Source: an uncultured Oscillospiraceae bacterium
GTDB taxonomy: Bacteria > Bacillota > Clostridia > Oscillospirales > Ruminococcaceae
Reading direction: 5' to 3'
NCBI GenBank assembly: GCA_934438055.1
Contig: CAKSAY010000006.1
Location: 10,302-74,301 of the forward strand
DNA: 64,000 nucleotides
The position numbers and the translations under genes are program-made. The notes beneath the pieces are model-generated. The model was not told where the DNA came from, made no database searches, and saw only the letters and a program-made list of their open reading frames with translations. Positions 26,427 through 36,345 of the stretch are shown here, piece after piece (position 1 is the first letter of the stretch; each line of letters starts with the position of its first letter).

Positions 26427-28479
26427 CCCTGAGCTGCTCGCGCCGGCCGGAGGATGGGAAAGCTTGGTTGCGGCAATCAACTGTGGCGCTGACGCCGTCT
26501 ATGTTGGTTTGTCTTGCTTTAGTGCGCGCGCATCTGCGCAGAATTTTTCAACCCAAAGTTTTTTTGACGCAGTTGCATTGTGTCATCGAGCGGGCGTGAG
26601 GGTTTATCTTGCCATGAATACGCTGCTTTATGACGCTGAGTGTAAACAGGCTTTGCAGCTTGCACAACAAGCTTGTGCAGTGGGTGTTGATGCCTTGATT
26701 GTGCAGGATTTGGGATTTGCTTCACTGCTCAAAAAAGCGGCGCCTACCTTGCCGCTGCATGCATCAACGCAGATGACGGTTCACACGCCTGCCGGTGTTC
26801 GTTTTTTGAAAGAGCAGGGCTTTGCGCGGGTGGTTGCTGCAAGAGAACTTTCGTTGGCGCAGATTAGAGACTTGTGCGGCTTGGGCGTGCAGATTGAATG
26901 TTTTGTGCATGGTGCGTTGTGCTTCTCTGCTTCCGGAAGCTGCTATTTGAGTGGTATGCTCGGAGGACGGAGTGCAAACCGCGGAAAATGTGCGCAACCC
27001 TGCCGACTTCCTTTTTGCGCCAAAGAGGGAAGTGCCTATGCGCTTTCGCTCAAGGATTTATCATATGTGAAGCATTTAGATGCGTTGCAGGAGGCCGGTG
27101 TTGCCTCTTTTAAGATTGAGGGAAGAATGAAACGGCCTGAATATGTGGCTACGGCAGTGAAAGCTTTTCGAATGGCTTTGGAGGGGAGGAGACCTGATTT
27201 AGAGAAATTACAATCTGTATTTTCTAGGTCTGGTTTTACAGATAGTTATATTTCAAACAAAAGCAAGGTTTCTATGTTTGGCGTTAGGCGAAAGCAGGAT
27301 GTGCAGGCGGCGCACCCTAAGCTCTTGAAAGAAATTGCCGCCGGTTATGCAAAACCTTTGCAGCGCGTTGGGTTAAATGCAACGCTTGCGTTGCATTTAG
27401 GGAAACCGGCTGTTTTGACGTTGGGGGATTCTGTTCATTGCGTGCAGATTACAGGGGAGATTGTGCAGCAGGCGCAGACGAAACCGTTAACAAAAGAAAA
27501 ACTGGAGCATCTTGTTGCCAAGTTGGGAGATACGCCTTACTTTTTGCAGAGCTTTTTGTGTGAGATGGAACCTTTTGTGTTTCTTTCAGCAGCGGCTGTG
27601 AACGACATGCGCCGCAGAGCGGTGGAACAATTAGACGCTGTTCGCATGAGAGCTCGCCCGATTCCTTTTGCTATGCCTTCTCTTTCTTTTCGCGCAAAGC
27701 GCTTTTGCAATGTCGGAGGATTTGTGGCGTTGTTTGAGAAAGCTTCGCAGGTTTGCAGCGTTGATTTATGCGCGCGTGTGGCGCTTCCTCCACAGGAGAT
27801 TTTTGAAAATGCAGGTGCACTTCTCCCTTTAAAAAACAAATTGGCGGCTCTTTTGCCCGTCTTCTTTCCGGGAGGAGAACAACGCCTTTTCAGTCAGCTT
27901 GACCGTTTAAAGGAGTTGGGCGTTGCACATCTTTATCTTCAAAACGTGGGACAGATTCTGCCGGCAAAGGCACGGGGATTTGTTTTACATGGCAGTTATA
28001 TGCTTCATTGCACAAATAGTGCCGCAATTGCGTTTTATCAAGAGGCGGGATTTAAGGATTTTGTTCTTTCTCCCGAGCTTACGTTGCGGCAGATGCGTGG
28101 GTGCTCTTCTCAATTGCCGTTGGGGATTTTGACATATGCGCATTTTCCGGTGATGACGGCAAAGAATTGCCCTTTTAAAGAGGTGGTTGGCTGTGAGCGC
28201 TGTAGGCAGAAAGCCTTTTTAACCGATCGAAAAGGGAAGCGTCTGCAGGTGCGCTGTAGAGATGGAATTGCCACCCTTTATAATCCGGATTTGCTCTATT
28301 TAGGGGATCGCCTTGAGGAAATTGCGCCCTCTTTTTTCAGTGTGCTTCATTTCACCTATGAGACTAGGAGTGAGGTGCAGGCTGCCTTTGATGCTATTAG
28401 ACGGGGGAAGCGGCCTGATGTTTCCATTACAAGAGGATGGTATGACAGAGGAGAGGAAAGAATAAAACAGAATGTATAA
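26410..28479 (+). CDS. U32 family peptidase (RlhA/YegQ-like, with C-terminal extension)
   Basis: About 689 residues. The N-terminal U32 domain carries PELLAPAGGWESLVAAINCGADAVY, the family signature FVHGALCFSASGSCYLS and the cysteine motif RGKCAQPCRLPF. A second conserved cysteine set (NCPFKEVVGCERC) lies near the C-terminus. U32 proteins include RlhA, which hydroxylates C2501 of 23S rRNA; direct peptidase activity is shown for only some members. The start is uncertain: ATG 26410 and TTG 26398 both lie inside zapA without a clear ribosome binding site. Confidence 0.88.
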   Translation: MRPNYSPELLAPAGGWESLVAAINCGADAVYVGLSCFSARASAQNFSTQSFFDAVALCHRAGVRVYLAMNTLLYDAECKQALQLAQQACAVGVDALIVQDLGFASLLKKAAPTLPLHASTQMTVHTPAGVRFLKEQGFARVVAARELSLAQIRDLCGLGVQIECFVHGALCFSASGSCYLSGMLGGRSANRGKCAQPCRLPFCAKEGSAYALSLKDLSYVKHLDALQEAGVASFKIEGRMKRPEYVATAVKAFRMALEGRRPDLEKLQSVFSRSGFTDSYISNKSKVSMFGVRRKQDVQAAHPKLLKEIAAGYAKPLQRVGLNATLALHLGKPAVLTLGDSVHCVQITGEIVQQAQTKPLTKEKLEHLVAKLGDTPYFLQSFLCEMEPFVFLSAAAVNDMRRRAVEQLDAVRMRARPIPFAMPSLSFRAKRFCNVGGFVALFEKASQVCSVDLCARVALPPQEIFENAGALLPLKNKLAALLPVFFPGGEQRLFSQLDRLKELGVAHLYLQNVGQILPAKARGFVLHGSYMLHCTNSAAIAFYQEAGFKDFVLSPELTLRQMRGCSSQLPLGILTYAHFPVMTAKNCPFKEVVGCERCRQKAFLTDRKGKRLQVRCRDGIATLYNPDLLYLGDRLEEIAPSFFSVLHFTYETRSEVQAAFDAIRRGKRPDVSITRGWYDRGEERIKQNV

Positions 28480-28730
28480 TATTTAATATATAATACAAAT
28501 TGTATATTAAATGGTTTGTCGATAGCGATTTTTGTCAGATATTTTTGGTAGTTTTACTGTTGCGTATTATTACTATTTGTATAGACATTATATGAATACA
28601 CGTTTTGTATATTTTGTGGGTCAATTTTCGTTTCTTGCCAAGGAAGCCCCTTTGTATGAATGATTTTCGGCTCAGATTTGATGATTCCTATTGAAAGTAT
28701 GAACAAATTATGAAAAATAGTTTATTCTTA
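28480..28730. other. Non-coding spacer after the U32 gene
   Basis: AT-rich sequence with no gene recognised. TAATATA (about 28492) and TATATTA (about 28503) can pair and may act as a weak terminator for the U32 transcript. Confidence 0.4.
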
Positions 28731-29035
28731 TTGAGAATTGTAAAGAAAAGGTTTATAATATATCTGTTTAAATATAGAATAAAAAATAGAGTAATCAATT
28801 AATTATTTTTATTTACAGTAAAAGAAAGGGACGTCTTTCTAAGTTTTGCGGAGGTTGCGATTTTTAGTTAGAGAGCTTGCAACAGAACTAAAACCGGGTT
28901 TTTCCGTTTTTAAGACGGCGCATGTCATTTTTTTGAGTGACGGCACAATCTGCACATAAGACGTTTTGTATGGCGTTTGCAGCGCTTTTTTAAATAAAAA
29001 GAAAATAAAAACGAAGCTCTTGAAAGGAGTAAAAC
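28731..29035 (+). promoter_or_regulatory. mreB promoter and long leader
   Basis: TTGAGA (28731-28736), a 17-base spacer and TATAAT (28754-28759) form a good promoter. The predicted leader is about 270 bases, with TTTTAGTT (28862-28869) able to pair with AACTAAAA (28886-28893). No known riboswitch motif was recognised. Confidence 0.7.
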
Positions 29036-30058
29036 ATGGCATTTTCTCGTGATATTGGAATTGATTTAGGCACGGCAAATACGTTGGTTTTTATGAAAGG
29101 AAAGGGAATCATTATTCGAGAGCCTTCCGTTGTGGCAGTTGACACCAGAACAGATGTCGTTAAATGCGTTGGCCAAGAAGCCAAGGATGTTATTGGCCGC
29201 ACTCCCGGTTCAATCACTGCTGTGCGCCCTTTAAAAGACGGCGTTATTGCTGATTTTGACATCACAACCAGTATGCTTGAGCAGTTCATTCAAAAGGCTT
29301 TAAATAAAAGCAAGGGCTTTTTGGCTCGTCCCCGTGTTATCATTTGCATTCCATCCGGTGTGACTGCTGTGGAAAAGAGAGCTGTGAAAGAGGCCACTGA
29401 AAGAGCAGGGGCAAAACGGGTTTCTATTATTGAGGAGCCGATGGCTGCCGCGATTGGCGCCAATTTGCCTGTTGCTGAGCCTACGGGAAATATGGTTGTT
29501 GACATTGGAGGCGGAACGTCAGAGGTTGCTGTCATTTCTCTGGGAGGCATTGTCGCGGCAAAATCTGTTCGTGTTGGCGGTGATGAATTTGACAATTCGA
29601 TTATTAATTATATTAAAAAGAAATATAATCTGCTCATTGGGGAAAGAACTGCTGAAAACATCAAAATTCAACTGGGCTCAGCTTTTCCTTTTGAAGTGGA
29701 GGAAAGCATGAACATTAAGGGGAGAAATCTGTTAAATGGGCTTCCTGAAAACATTGAAATTTCCTCTGACGAGGTGCGCGAAGCATTGGCTGATCCATTG
29801 GCAAATGTGCTTGAGGCTGTTCGCGTCACGTTAGAAAAAACGCCGCCGGAGCTTGCGGCTGACATTATTGATCAGGGAATTACACTCACCGGTGGCGGTG
29901 CGATGCTCCGTGGCTTGGATAAATTGATTTCTCAGGAGACGGGAATGCCGGTGAACATTGCTGAAAATCCGCTCGATTGTGTGGCCGAGGGTACGGGACG
30001 AGTGTTGGAAAACATTGACAAACTCCATGATGTCTTGAATGATGATGGAAAGTTTTAA
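29036..30058 (+). CDS. mreB: Rod shape-determining protein MreB
   Basis: 340 residues of bacterial actin. Phosphate loops IGIDLGTANTLVFMKGKG and MVVDIGGGTSEVAVISLGG, and the adenosine motif TGGGAMLRGLD near the C-terminus. It forms membrane filaments that direct lateral wall synthesis. The ATG follows AAAGGAG. It heads the mreB-mreC-mreD-PBP2 block, though a terminator and 450 bases separate it from mreC. Mbl is an alternative name; no second MreB paralogue lies in this window. Confidence 0.97.
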   Translation: MAFSRDIGIDLGTANTLVFMKGKGIIIREPSVVAVDTRTDVVKCVGQEAKDVIGRTPGSITAVRPLKDGVIADFDITTSMLEQFIQKALNKSKGFLARPRVIICIPSGVTAVEKRAVKEATERAGAKRVSIIEEPMAAAIGANLPVAEPTGNMVVDIGGGTSEVAVISLGGIVAAKSVRVGGDEFDNSIINYIKKKYNLLIGERTAENIKIQLGSAFPFEVEESMNIKGRNLLNGLPENIEISSDEVREALADPLANVLEAVRVTLEKTPPELAADIIDQGITLTGGGAMLRGLDKLISQETGMPVNIAENPLDCVAEGTGRVLENIDKLHDVLNDDGKF

Positions 30059-30507
30059 CGCCTAGCAGCGCTTTTTACAGCGCCGTGTTCTTTACTTGTG
30101 TTTTGCATGAGACTTTATTTGCTCTTTCGTTTGGCATTGTAGAAATGAAAATAGACGACGGGTTTTGATGATTTTTTTTGAGAGAAAGAACAGCGTTGAA
30201 ATTTATTGGAGTGATAATGCAATTTCTTGCAGTTTTGCAGATGATGAAGTGATTGCTTTTTGCGTTAGGGGTTTTGCCCTGGGTCGAATTGCTATTGTAT
30301 ATTTGCTCTTTCTGTATTTTAGACGCGTCATAGTTTTATGGGCAGGTAGGTTTGCACAAATAGAGTTCATTTTGAAAGGTCAACAGAAATCCCGCAATGT
30401 TATGCATTACGGGATTTTTTTACAAAATAGAAGGATTTTAAGTTCATTGGTCATTAAAAACAGCTATTCCTTTTGAGGAGAACAACAAACTTAGGAGGTG
30501 ATTGCAG
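30059..30507 (+). terminator. mreB-mreC spacer with internal terminator (30386-30422)
   Basis: AAATCCCG-C-AATG pairs with CATT-A-CGGGATTT and is followed by seven T. The rest of the 450-base spacer holds no gene I recognise. A 103-codon frame at 30165-30476 runs through the terminator and is not protein-like. No clear promoter was found between the terminator and mreC. Confidence 0.7.
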
Positions 30508-31368
30508 ATGAGAGAATTTTTTGGAAGTATCTGGTTTAAAATTTTGCTGGTGATTGCTGCAATATGCATGGGCTTTATTGTTTATGAAGCGTCAACGGGA
30601 AACATAGCTTCACCGTCTGCTCTTTTTGGAATGGTTGCGCAACCATTTGAACGGGCGGCGTCTTCGGTGAGCAATGCAGTCGGCAGCTTTTTGGATCCAT
30701 TTGTTCATGCCGGAAAATATAAAGATGAGAATGAACAGCTCAAGCAGCAGATTGCTGACTTGCAGAATCAGATGGTGGATTATAATAGATTAAAAACCGA
30801 AAACGAACAATTGCGTGATGTGGCGGGTGTTAAAGAGTTGAATCCTAGTTTTGACATGGAGCCTGCTTCAGTTATTGCACGGGATGCAGATGATGCTTTC
30901 GGCGCATTCACCATCAACAAAGGGAGCTATAGTGGCATTGAGAAAAACGATGCTGTGATAACATCAGCCGGACTTGTGGGTTTGGTGACTGATGTGGGCC
31001 CAACTTATTCTCAGGTGACGACTGTTTTAAGCCCTGATTTGTCTATTAGTGCAAATGATTCGCAAACCGGAATTGCCGGGGTTGTTTCGGGAGACATGTC
31101 AATGGCGACACAGGGTTGCTGCAAGATGGAGCATTTAGACAAAGATGCAGATGTTGCTAATGGCAATTTGATTATCACCTCAGGGGGAAGCGGCGTTTAT
31201 CCGTCAAACATTATTATAGGTTCCGTCAAGGAGATGCGCATTCAGAGCAATGGCATTTCTTCTTATGCAGTTATTTGGCCGGCTGTGGATGTGAAGACGG
31301 TGACGGAGGTTACTGTTGTGAAAAACTTTGAGGGCAAAGGCGTTTCTGCTTCTGGAACAAACGGCTAA
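30508..31368 (+). CDS. mreC: Rod shape-determining protein MreC
   Basis: 286 residues: one N-terminal transmembrane helix (about 9-29), a coiled coil with KDENEQLKQQIADLQNQM, then the extracytoplasmic beta domain. MreC scaffolds the elongation complex with MreD and PBP2. ATG 30508 lies nine bases after AGGAGG; an in-frame TTG at 30502 is too close to that site. mreD follows after 33 bases. Confidence 0.95.
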   Translation: MREFFGSIWFKILLVIAAICMGFIVYEASTGNIASPSALFGMVAQPFERAASSVSNAVGSFLDPFVHAGKYKDENEQLKQQIADLQNQMVDYNRLKTENEQLRDVAGVKELNPSFDMEPASVIARDADDAFGAFTINKGSYSGIEKNDAVITSAGLVGLVTDVGPTYSQVTTVLSPDLSISANDSQTGIAGVVSGDMSMATQGCCKMEHLDKDADVANGNLIITSGGSGVYPSNIIIGSVKEMRIQSNGISSYAVIWPAVDVKTVTEVTVVKNFEGKGVSASGTNG

Positions 31369-31401
31369 AAATGTTGTGAATGCGGGGAGGAGGATGGATG
31401 G

Positions 31402-31920
31402 ATGACAAAAACTAGAACCGCTATTCAGCTTGCCAGATGGGGAAGCTATTTTGGCATTTTGTTGGTGCTTTTTATCATTCAGGTTACGCCGGGTTGGTTT
31501 GCAATTATGGGAATTAAACCTATGCTTTTGGTTCCGTTTGTGGTTTGTCTTTCCATGTTTGAAACAGAGAAGACCTCTGCGGTTTTTGCGTTGCTTGCCG
31601 GTGGATTTTGGGATGCTTCATCTCAAAAAATGTTTGGGTTTTCTTCTTTAATTCTTCTTATTTGTTGTGTGGCATGCACATTGCTGGTAATGTATCTTAT
31701 TAAGCCCAATATTGTTAATTCCATTTTGCTTTGTTTTGGCGCTCTGTTGGTTTATTATTTTGTAGATTTTATTTTCTACTTTTTTATTTGGGGTTATTCG
31801 GGCGTTTGGTGGTATTTATTATATCACATTTTACCAACCATAGTATATACGGTTGCGGTATCGCCCTTGCTCTTTTTTCTTATGCGTGCTCTTTGCGGGA
31901 AGTTTCGAGAGATGTTGTAG
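31402..31920 (+). CDS. mreD: Rod shape-determining protein MreD
   Basis: A 172-residue polytopic membrane protein with five or six hydrophobic segments, the usual MreD size. Sequence conservation is low in this family, so the call rests on topology, the GGFWDASSQKMFGFSSL segment and its position directly after mreC. The ATG follows GGGAGGAGG. It is part of the elongasome. Confidence 0.9.
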   Translation: MTKTRTAIQLARWGSYFGILLVLFIIQVTPGWFAIMGIKPMLLVPFVVCLSMFETEKTSAVFALLAGGFWDASSQKMFGFSSLILLICCVACTLLVMYLIKPNIVNSILLCFGALLVYYFVDFIFYFFIWGYSGVWWYLLYHILPTIVYTVAVSPLLFFLMRALCGKFREML

Positions 31921-32474
31921 GCTAGACGGTGGTGCCTGATTGCACAAGGGAAGATTGTGATTTTTCACGAGCAGTCAACATTTTGTTTTGAATGTTTATG
32001 TTTAAAAGAATGAAATGGATGTGTTACTGCATTTTAGAAAAACATTTTATTGACGATGAAAATGGATTAGAGGTGGTCTTTGCATTAGAAGAGCATTTTG
32101 CAGGGGCGTTTTTCTATTCAAAGACAGTGAAGATGTTGCACTCTGCTGCGACGGCGTGCCTTTCGCACCTCGGAACACCGCTGTGTGAAAAAAGAAACGG
32201 ATAGTTAATTGAGTGGAGAAAAAGGGGATTTTAGAGACTTACTGTGGATGAAAATATGCGTGATGACACAGCTCTTTGGATGCTTTAGGGGTATGAATCG
32301 CTATTTAAGTGCATTAGAGTGCATTTGGAAGTGTAGAAACAGAATTTCAGCAAGGAGCATGATTCTATTGTGAAAATTTTTGGCAGGAGGCGATTCTGCT
32401 TAGAGAAGCAAGCCGACACGCCATAGGTGTTAGATGCAGAGATTTGATTGATTAATAAAGAGGAGTGTAGAGTG
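31921..32474. other. Spacer between mreD and PBP2, no gene recognised
   Basis: About 550 bases. A 70-codon frame at 31992-32204 has no ribosome binding site and no family resemblance. No clear promoter or terminator was seen. Confidence 0.5.
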
Positions 32475-34490
32475 ATGAACAGAAATCATTCATCCGGCAG
32501 CAAGGGAAGATTGATTCTGCTGATTGTTTGCGTGGTCGTTGTTTTTGTGGCGGCAGTTTTTATGCTGATGCAATATCAAATTGTGGATGGCGCCGACTAT
32601 GCAAAACAGGCGACGAAAAATAATCAGTCCACCATTCCGGTTGAGGCGGCGCGCGGCGAAATCACCGATCGTTATGGTCGGCCACTGGTGACCAATCAGC
32701 TTTCTTTAAATGTTGTCATCAACAAGACCGACATTTCAGATGAACAGCTCAACCAGGTAATCCTTGATTTGATTCATCTTTTTCAGCAGCATGGCACGGG
32801 ATGGATTGACCAATTTCCTATATCTATGGAACAGCCCTACACATTTTTGGAGGGACAGGATGGGCAAGTTGCCAATTTAAAGAGCGCTTTAAAAGCGCAA
32901 GATTATGCCACAGCTCAAAATTGCATGGATCTTTTAGTTTCTCAATGCAAAATTAATGGATATAGTGAGCAAGACACCCGTTTGATTGCCGGTGTGCGTG
33001 GCCAAATGCTTATGGAAAACTTTTCAGAGCAGACGCCATACGTTTTTGCTGAAAATGTGGATAATGCTTTTGCCTCAACTATTTTGGAACTTTCAGATTC
33101 TCTCCCGGGCGTTTCGGTTACAGAAACTTATAATCGTTTTTATCCGGATGGCACGATTGCGCCGCATATTTTAGGTACTGTGGGGCCAATTTATCAGGAA
33201 GAGTATGCCAATTATAAAGATAAGGGTTATCCTATGGATGCGATTGTGGGGAAAAGCGGCATTGAATATGCCTATGAAGATGCTCTCCACGGTACGGATG
33301 GGAAAATGACGGTTGTCAAAGACGACAATGGTCAAATTGTGGATCAGTATTATAAAGAAGGTGACGAACCCAAGCCGGGAAACACAGTGATGCTTACTAT
33401 TGACAAGCAGTTTCAAAAGGATGTTCAAGATGCTCTGGCCAGCTTTATTTTAAGCTTACGTCGTTCGAGTTATCCGGGTGCTAAAGGGGGAGCGGTTGCG
33501 GTGCTCGATGTCGACACAGGTGAGGCGTTGGCGTTGGCAACCTATCCGAGTTACGATATTAATGAATATAACACTAATTATAATCAGCTTGCCTCTGATA
33601 CGGTGATGAAGCCGCTGTTTAATAGAACTTTAATGGGAACCTATCGTCCCGGTTCCACCTTTAAGACCTGTGTAGCAGTTGCAGGGCTGACAGAGGGCGT
33701 CATCAATGAAAACACCTATTTTAATTGTGTGAACCCGTTTGTTTATTATGGACAACCATTTAATTGTTTACAAAACCATCACCATGGTCCAACGAATATT
33801 TACACAGCTTTGCAGTATTCGTGTAATATTTATTTTTATAATACAGGAGATAGATTGGGTATTGACAAAATGAATGAGTATGCACATGCCATGGGTTTGG
33901 GTGTGGATACAGGGCTCGAAATTGCAGCAGAAACCGGGCACATCTCCAGTCCGGAATATTTTGAAGAAAACGGCTTGCGCTGGGAACAGGGATATGTTAT
34001 TCAAACAGCTATAGGACAGTCTGAAACCATGGTAACGCCTTTACAAATGGCCTCCCTTGTGATGACCATTGCCAACCATGGGGTTCGCTATGAAACGCAT
34101 TTGATTCAATCAATTGAAAAATATGATTACAGCGCAACGGTGTCGGAAACGCAGCCGGTGGTTGCTTCCACCTTGCCTGACAAAAACAGAGCCTACGACA
34201 TTACCACCGAGGGAATGAAAAGAATGGCTTCTACAGTTTCCGTCCTGCGCGGCATGGACGTGGCGGCGAAATCAGGTACGCCTGAATTTTATCAAAATGG
34301 TGTTTATAAAACAAATTCCGCCGCTGTATGTTTCTATCCGGCTTCCGACCCGGAAATTGCCATTGGAATCATGCTGGAGGAGGGCGGAAATGCTCCAAAT
34401 CTAATCAAACCGATTATTGACGCTTATGAGGCTTCTAAGACGCAGCAGGTGGAAACGCCCGTTCAGTCTAACCAACTCATTGTTCAGTAG
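32475..34490 (+). CDS. mrdA: Class B penicillin-binding protein 2 (elongasome transpeptidase)
   Basis: 671 residues. One N-terminal membrane helix, a pedestal domain with RGEITDRYGRPL, and the transpeptidase with active-site S394-TFK (PGSTFKT), SCN at 449-451 and KSGT at 599-602. It crosslinks lateral wall peptidoglycan with RodA and MreCD. ATG 32475 is nine bases after AGGAG; the open frame extends to 32448. RodA, its usual glycosyltransferase partner, is not found in the window. Confidence 0.94.
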   Translation: MNRNHSSGSKGRLILLIVCVVVVFVAAVFMLMQYQIVDGADYAKQATKNNQSTIPVEAARGEITDRYGRPLVTNQLSLNVVINKTDISDEQLNQVILDLIHLFQQHGTGWIDQFPISMEQPYTFLEGQDGQVANLKSALKAQDYATAQNCMDLLVSQCKINGYSEQDTRLIAGVRGQMLMENFSEQTPYVFAENVDNAFASTILELSDSLPGVSVTETYNRFYPDGTIAPHILGTVGPIYQEEYANYKDKGYPMDAIVGKSGIEYAYEDALHGTDGKMTVVKDDNGQIVDQYYKEGDEPKPGNTVMLTIDKQFQKDVQDALASFILSLRRSSYPGAKGGAVAVLDVDTGEALALATYPSYDINEYNTNYNQLASDTVMKPLFNRTLMGTYRPGSTFKTCVAVAGLTEGVINENTYFNCVNPFVYYGQPFNCLQNHHHGPTNIYTALQYSCNIYFYNTGDRLGIDKMNEYAHAMGLGVDTGLEIAAETGHISSPEYFEENGLRWEQGYVIQTAIGQSETMVTPLQMASLVMTIANHGVRYETHLIQSIEKYDYSATVSETQPVVASTLPDKNRAYDITTEGMKRMASTVSVLRGMDVAAKSGTPEFYQNGVYKTNSAAVCFYPASDPEIAIGIMLEEGGNAPNLIKPIIDAYEASKTQQVETPVQSNQLIVQ

Positions 34491-35009
34491 TGTGGTTGTT
34501 TTTTCAAAATTTAAGAGACGTTATTGTGACGTTTTGTTGATAGTTTTTTCAACAAGACAACATAAAATGAAAAAAGCAACATCAGCGACATTAAAAATAA
34601 AATAAATGGGGCGGATTTACCTTAAAGAAATCGGTGGGGCTTGTGTGTTATTGTTGGGCTAAAAAAGAGGGCATTGTGATGTTTTAGCATGTTGCATGTT
34701 TGCCTTTAAATGGTGCAATTGCTTTGAGCATAGTGGTTGTGTTTGATTTAATTTCATTTCATAAAATTTAACGCTTTGTGCAGTTAAAATAAAGACTATC
34801 TTAAACGGAAAGGCATTGTTAGGAAAAAAGAGATTAATAATAGCCTTAAAATGTCTTGCTTTTTGTATTATGTTATAAATTTAATAAATAACCATTTCTT
34901 TTTCATAAATTTTGTGATACAATATGTGTTAAATTGGTAAATTGCTCATATGTTTTTTTATCGGCAACGCACCAACAGATTTCGGATAAATGGAAGGAAT
35001 GCTGCTTTT
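34491..35009. other. Spacer between PBP2 and minD
   Basis: About 520 bases with stop codons in all frames and no gene remnant recognised. A TACAAT at 34918-34923 may be the -10 of a minD promoter, with only a weak -35. In related genomes minC would be expected here; none is seen. Confidence 0.5.
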
Positions 35010-35741
35010 ATGGGAGAAATTATTGCCGTTGTATCCGGAAAGGGCGGCGTGGGCAAGAGCACGATTTCCTGTTGTTTGGGACGAGCCTTTGCGCAAAGAG
35101 GGCTTAAAACCGTTTTGGTTGAGCTCGACAGCGGGTTGCGGGGCGTTGACATTATGCTCGGCTTGTCTAACACAGTTTATGATTTGGATGATTTATTGCA
35201 GGGGAGATGTCAGATTGAAGAAGCCATCCAGCAGGTGGATGACTCTTCATTGTATGCCATTTGCGCTCCGGTGAAGTTGCAGCGTTTGCCTGATCGAGAA
35301 GATTTTATGATTCTTTGCTCGGCGTTATTGACTGAGTTCGATCTGATTTTGCTTGACGCAGCAGCCGGTTGCATGTTGGCTGACTGCATCGCTTCAGTTG
35401 CTTCGTTGCTCTTAACAGTGGTCACGCCTGATCCTATATGCGTGCGAGACGCCGCTTTGCTGACAGAACTTTTCCGATATGATTTGGACGCTAAGGCGAA
35501 TATGCGTTTGATTATTAACCGTGTGAATACGGATTTGGTTAAGAAAGGCCTGATTCGAGATTTAGATGAAGTGATTGACACAACGGGTGTGCAACTCATT
35601 GGTGTGATTCCGGAAAACGCAATCCTTTGTGAAGCCACAGCAAAGGGAAGAGATTTAGAGGAGAAGAGCCTTCTTCACAAAGTGTTTGCTGCGATTGCGG
35701 GAAGAATTTTTGGTGAAGAAATTTCGCTTATTTTTCATTAA
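35010..35741 (+). CDS. minD: Septum site-determining ATPase MinD
   Basis: 243 residues. Deviant Walker A SGKGGVGKS near the N-terminus, switch region ELDSGLRGVDIMLG, and LLDAAAG in place of the usual LIDSPAG. The C-terminal LLHKVFAAIAGRIFG could serve as the membrane-targeting amphipathic helix, followed by a short extra tail. MinD normally recruits MinC to block polar division. Neither minC nor minE is adjacent. ATG 35010 is preferred (AAGGA 11 bases upstream) because it gives the canonical MGEIIAVVSGKGG start. Confidence 0.88.
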   Translation: MGEIIAVVSGKGGVGKSTISCCLGRAFAQRGLKTVLVELDSGLRGVDIMLGLSNTVYDLDDLLQGRCQIEEAIQQVDDSSLYAICAPVKLQRLPDREDFMILCSALLTEFDLILLDAAAGCMLADCIASVASLLLTVVTPDPICVRDAALLTELFRYDLDAKANMRLIINRVNTDLVKKGLIRDLDEVIDTTGVQLIGVIPENAILCEATAKGRDLEEKSLLHKVFAAIAGRIFGEEISLIFH

Positions 35742-35818
35742 TACGATTACAGACTGCCGATTTTTGTTTGCACAGTTTTTATAGATACATATCATCCTAT
35801 ATTAAAGGAGGAAAAGAA

Positions 35819-36220
35819 ATGACAATAGCACTCATTGCCCATGACTCTAAAAAAGAGTTAATGGCACAGTTTTGCATCGCTTATTCCGGAATTTTGAAAA
35901 AGCACACCCTTTGCGCAACCGGGAAAACCGGAAAACTGGTGAAGGAGGCAACAGGTTTGCCGATTCAATGCTTTATGACAGGAGAGCAGGGAGGAGATGA
36001 GCAGATTTCTGCGCGCATTGCCTACAATGAGATTGATTTGCTTCTGTTTTTTAGAGATCCTCTAAGCATCAAGAATTATGAGTTGCATGAGGCGGAGATG
36101 ATGCGTTTGTGTGATATGCATAATATTCCGTTGGCTACCAATATTGCAACGGCGGAGGTTCTCGTTCATGGCTTGGATCGAGGAGACTTTGACTGGAGAA
36201 CAATTGTCAATCCTTCTTAG
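35819..36220 (+). CDS. mgsA: Methylglyoxal synthase
   Basis: 133 residues with AHDSKKEL, GEQGGDEQISARIA, FFRDPL and the catalytic-site HNIPLATNIATAE, all typical of MgsA. It converts dihydroxyacetone phosphate to methylglyoxal and phosphate, a bypass of lower glycolysis under phosphate limitation or sugar stress. ATG 35819 follows AAAGGAGG. In clostridia it is often the last gene of the mre/min cluster, as here. Confidence 0.95.
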   Translation: MTIALIAHDSKKELMAQFCIAYSGILKKHTLCATGKTGKLVKEATGLPIQCFMTGEQGGDEQISARIAYNEIDLLLFFRDPLSIKNYELHEAEMMRLCDMHNIPLATNIATAEVLVHGLDRGDFDWRTIVNPS

Positions 36221-36252
36221 AATGGCGTTTTTCTTTAAGTGATGATTTTTTT

Positions 36253-36271
36253 GGGCGTTATGCCCTTTTTT
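36253..36271 (+). terminator. Short terminator after mgsA
   Basis: GGGC-GTTAT-GCCC followed by six T. The stem is only four pairs, so strength is uncertain. Confidence 0.55.
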
Positions 36272-36310
36272 GTTATGCTTCTGTTATGTTGTTTTGGTTG
36301 GGCGTAACAC

Positions 36311-36339
36311 TTGCAAAAATGCGAAATATTGGGTATAAT
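36311..36339 (+). promoter_or_regulatory. Promoter of the ncRNA/hisS leader
   Basis: TTGCAA (36311-36316), a 17-base spacer and TATAAT (36334-36339). The predicted start at about 36346 is 420 bases before hisS, matching the start of the structured RNA below. Confidence 0.75.
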
Positions 36340-36345
36340 GCAATT

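Noticed and set aside
30165..30476. 103-codon frame between mreB and mreC
   Set aside because: No ribosome binding site, odd composition, and it reads through a clear intrinsic terminator.
31992..32204. 70-codon frame between mreD and PBP2
   Set aside because: No ribosome binding site or recognisable motif; treated as spacer.
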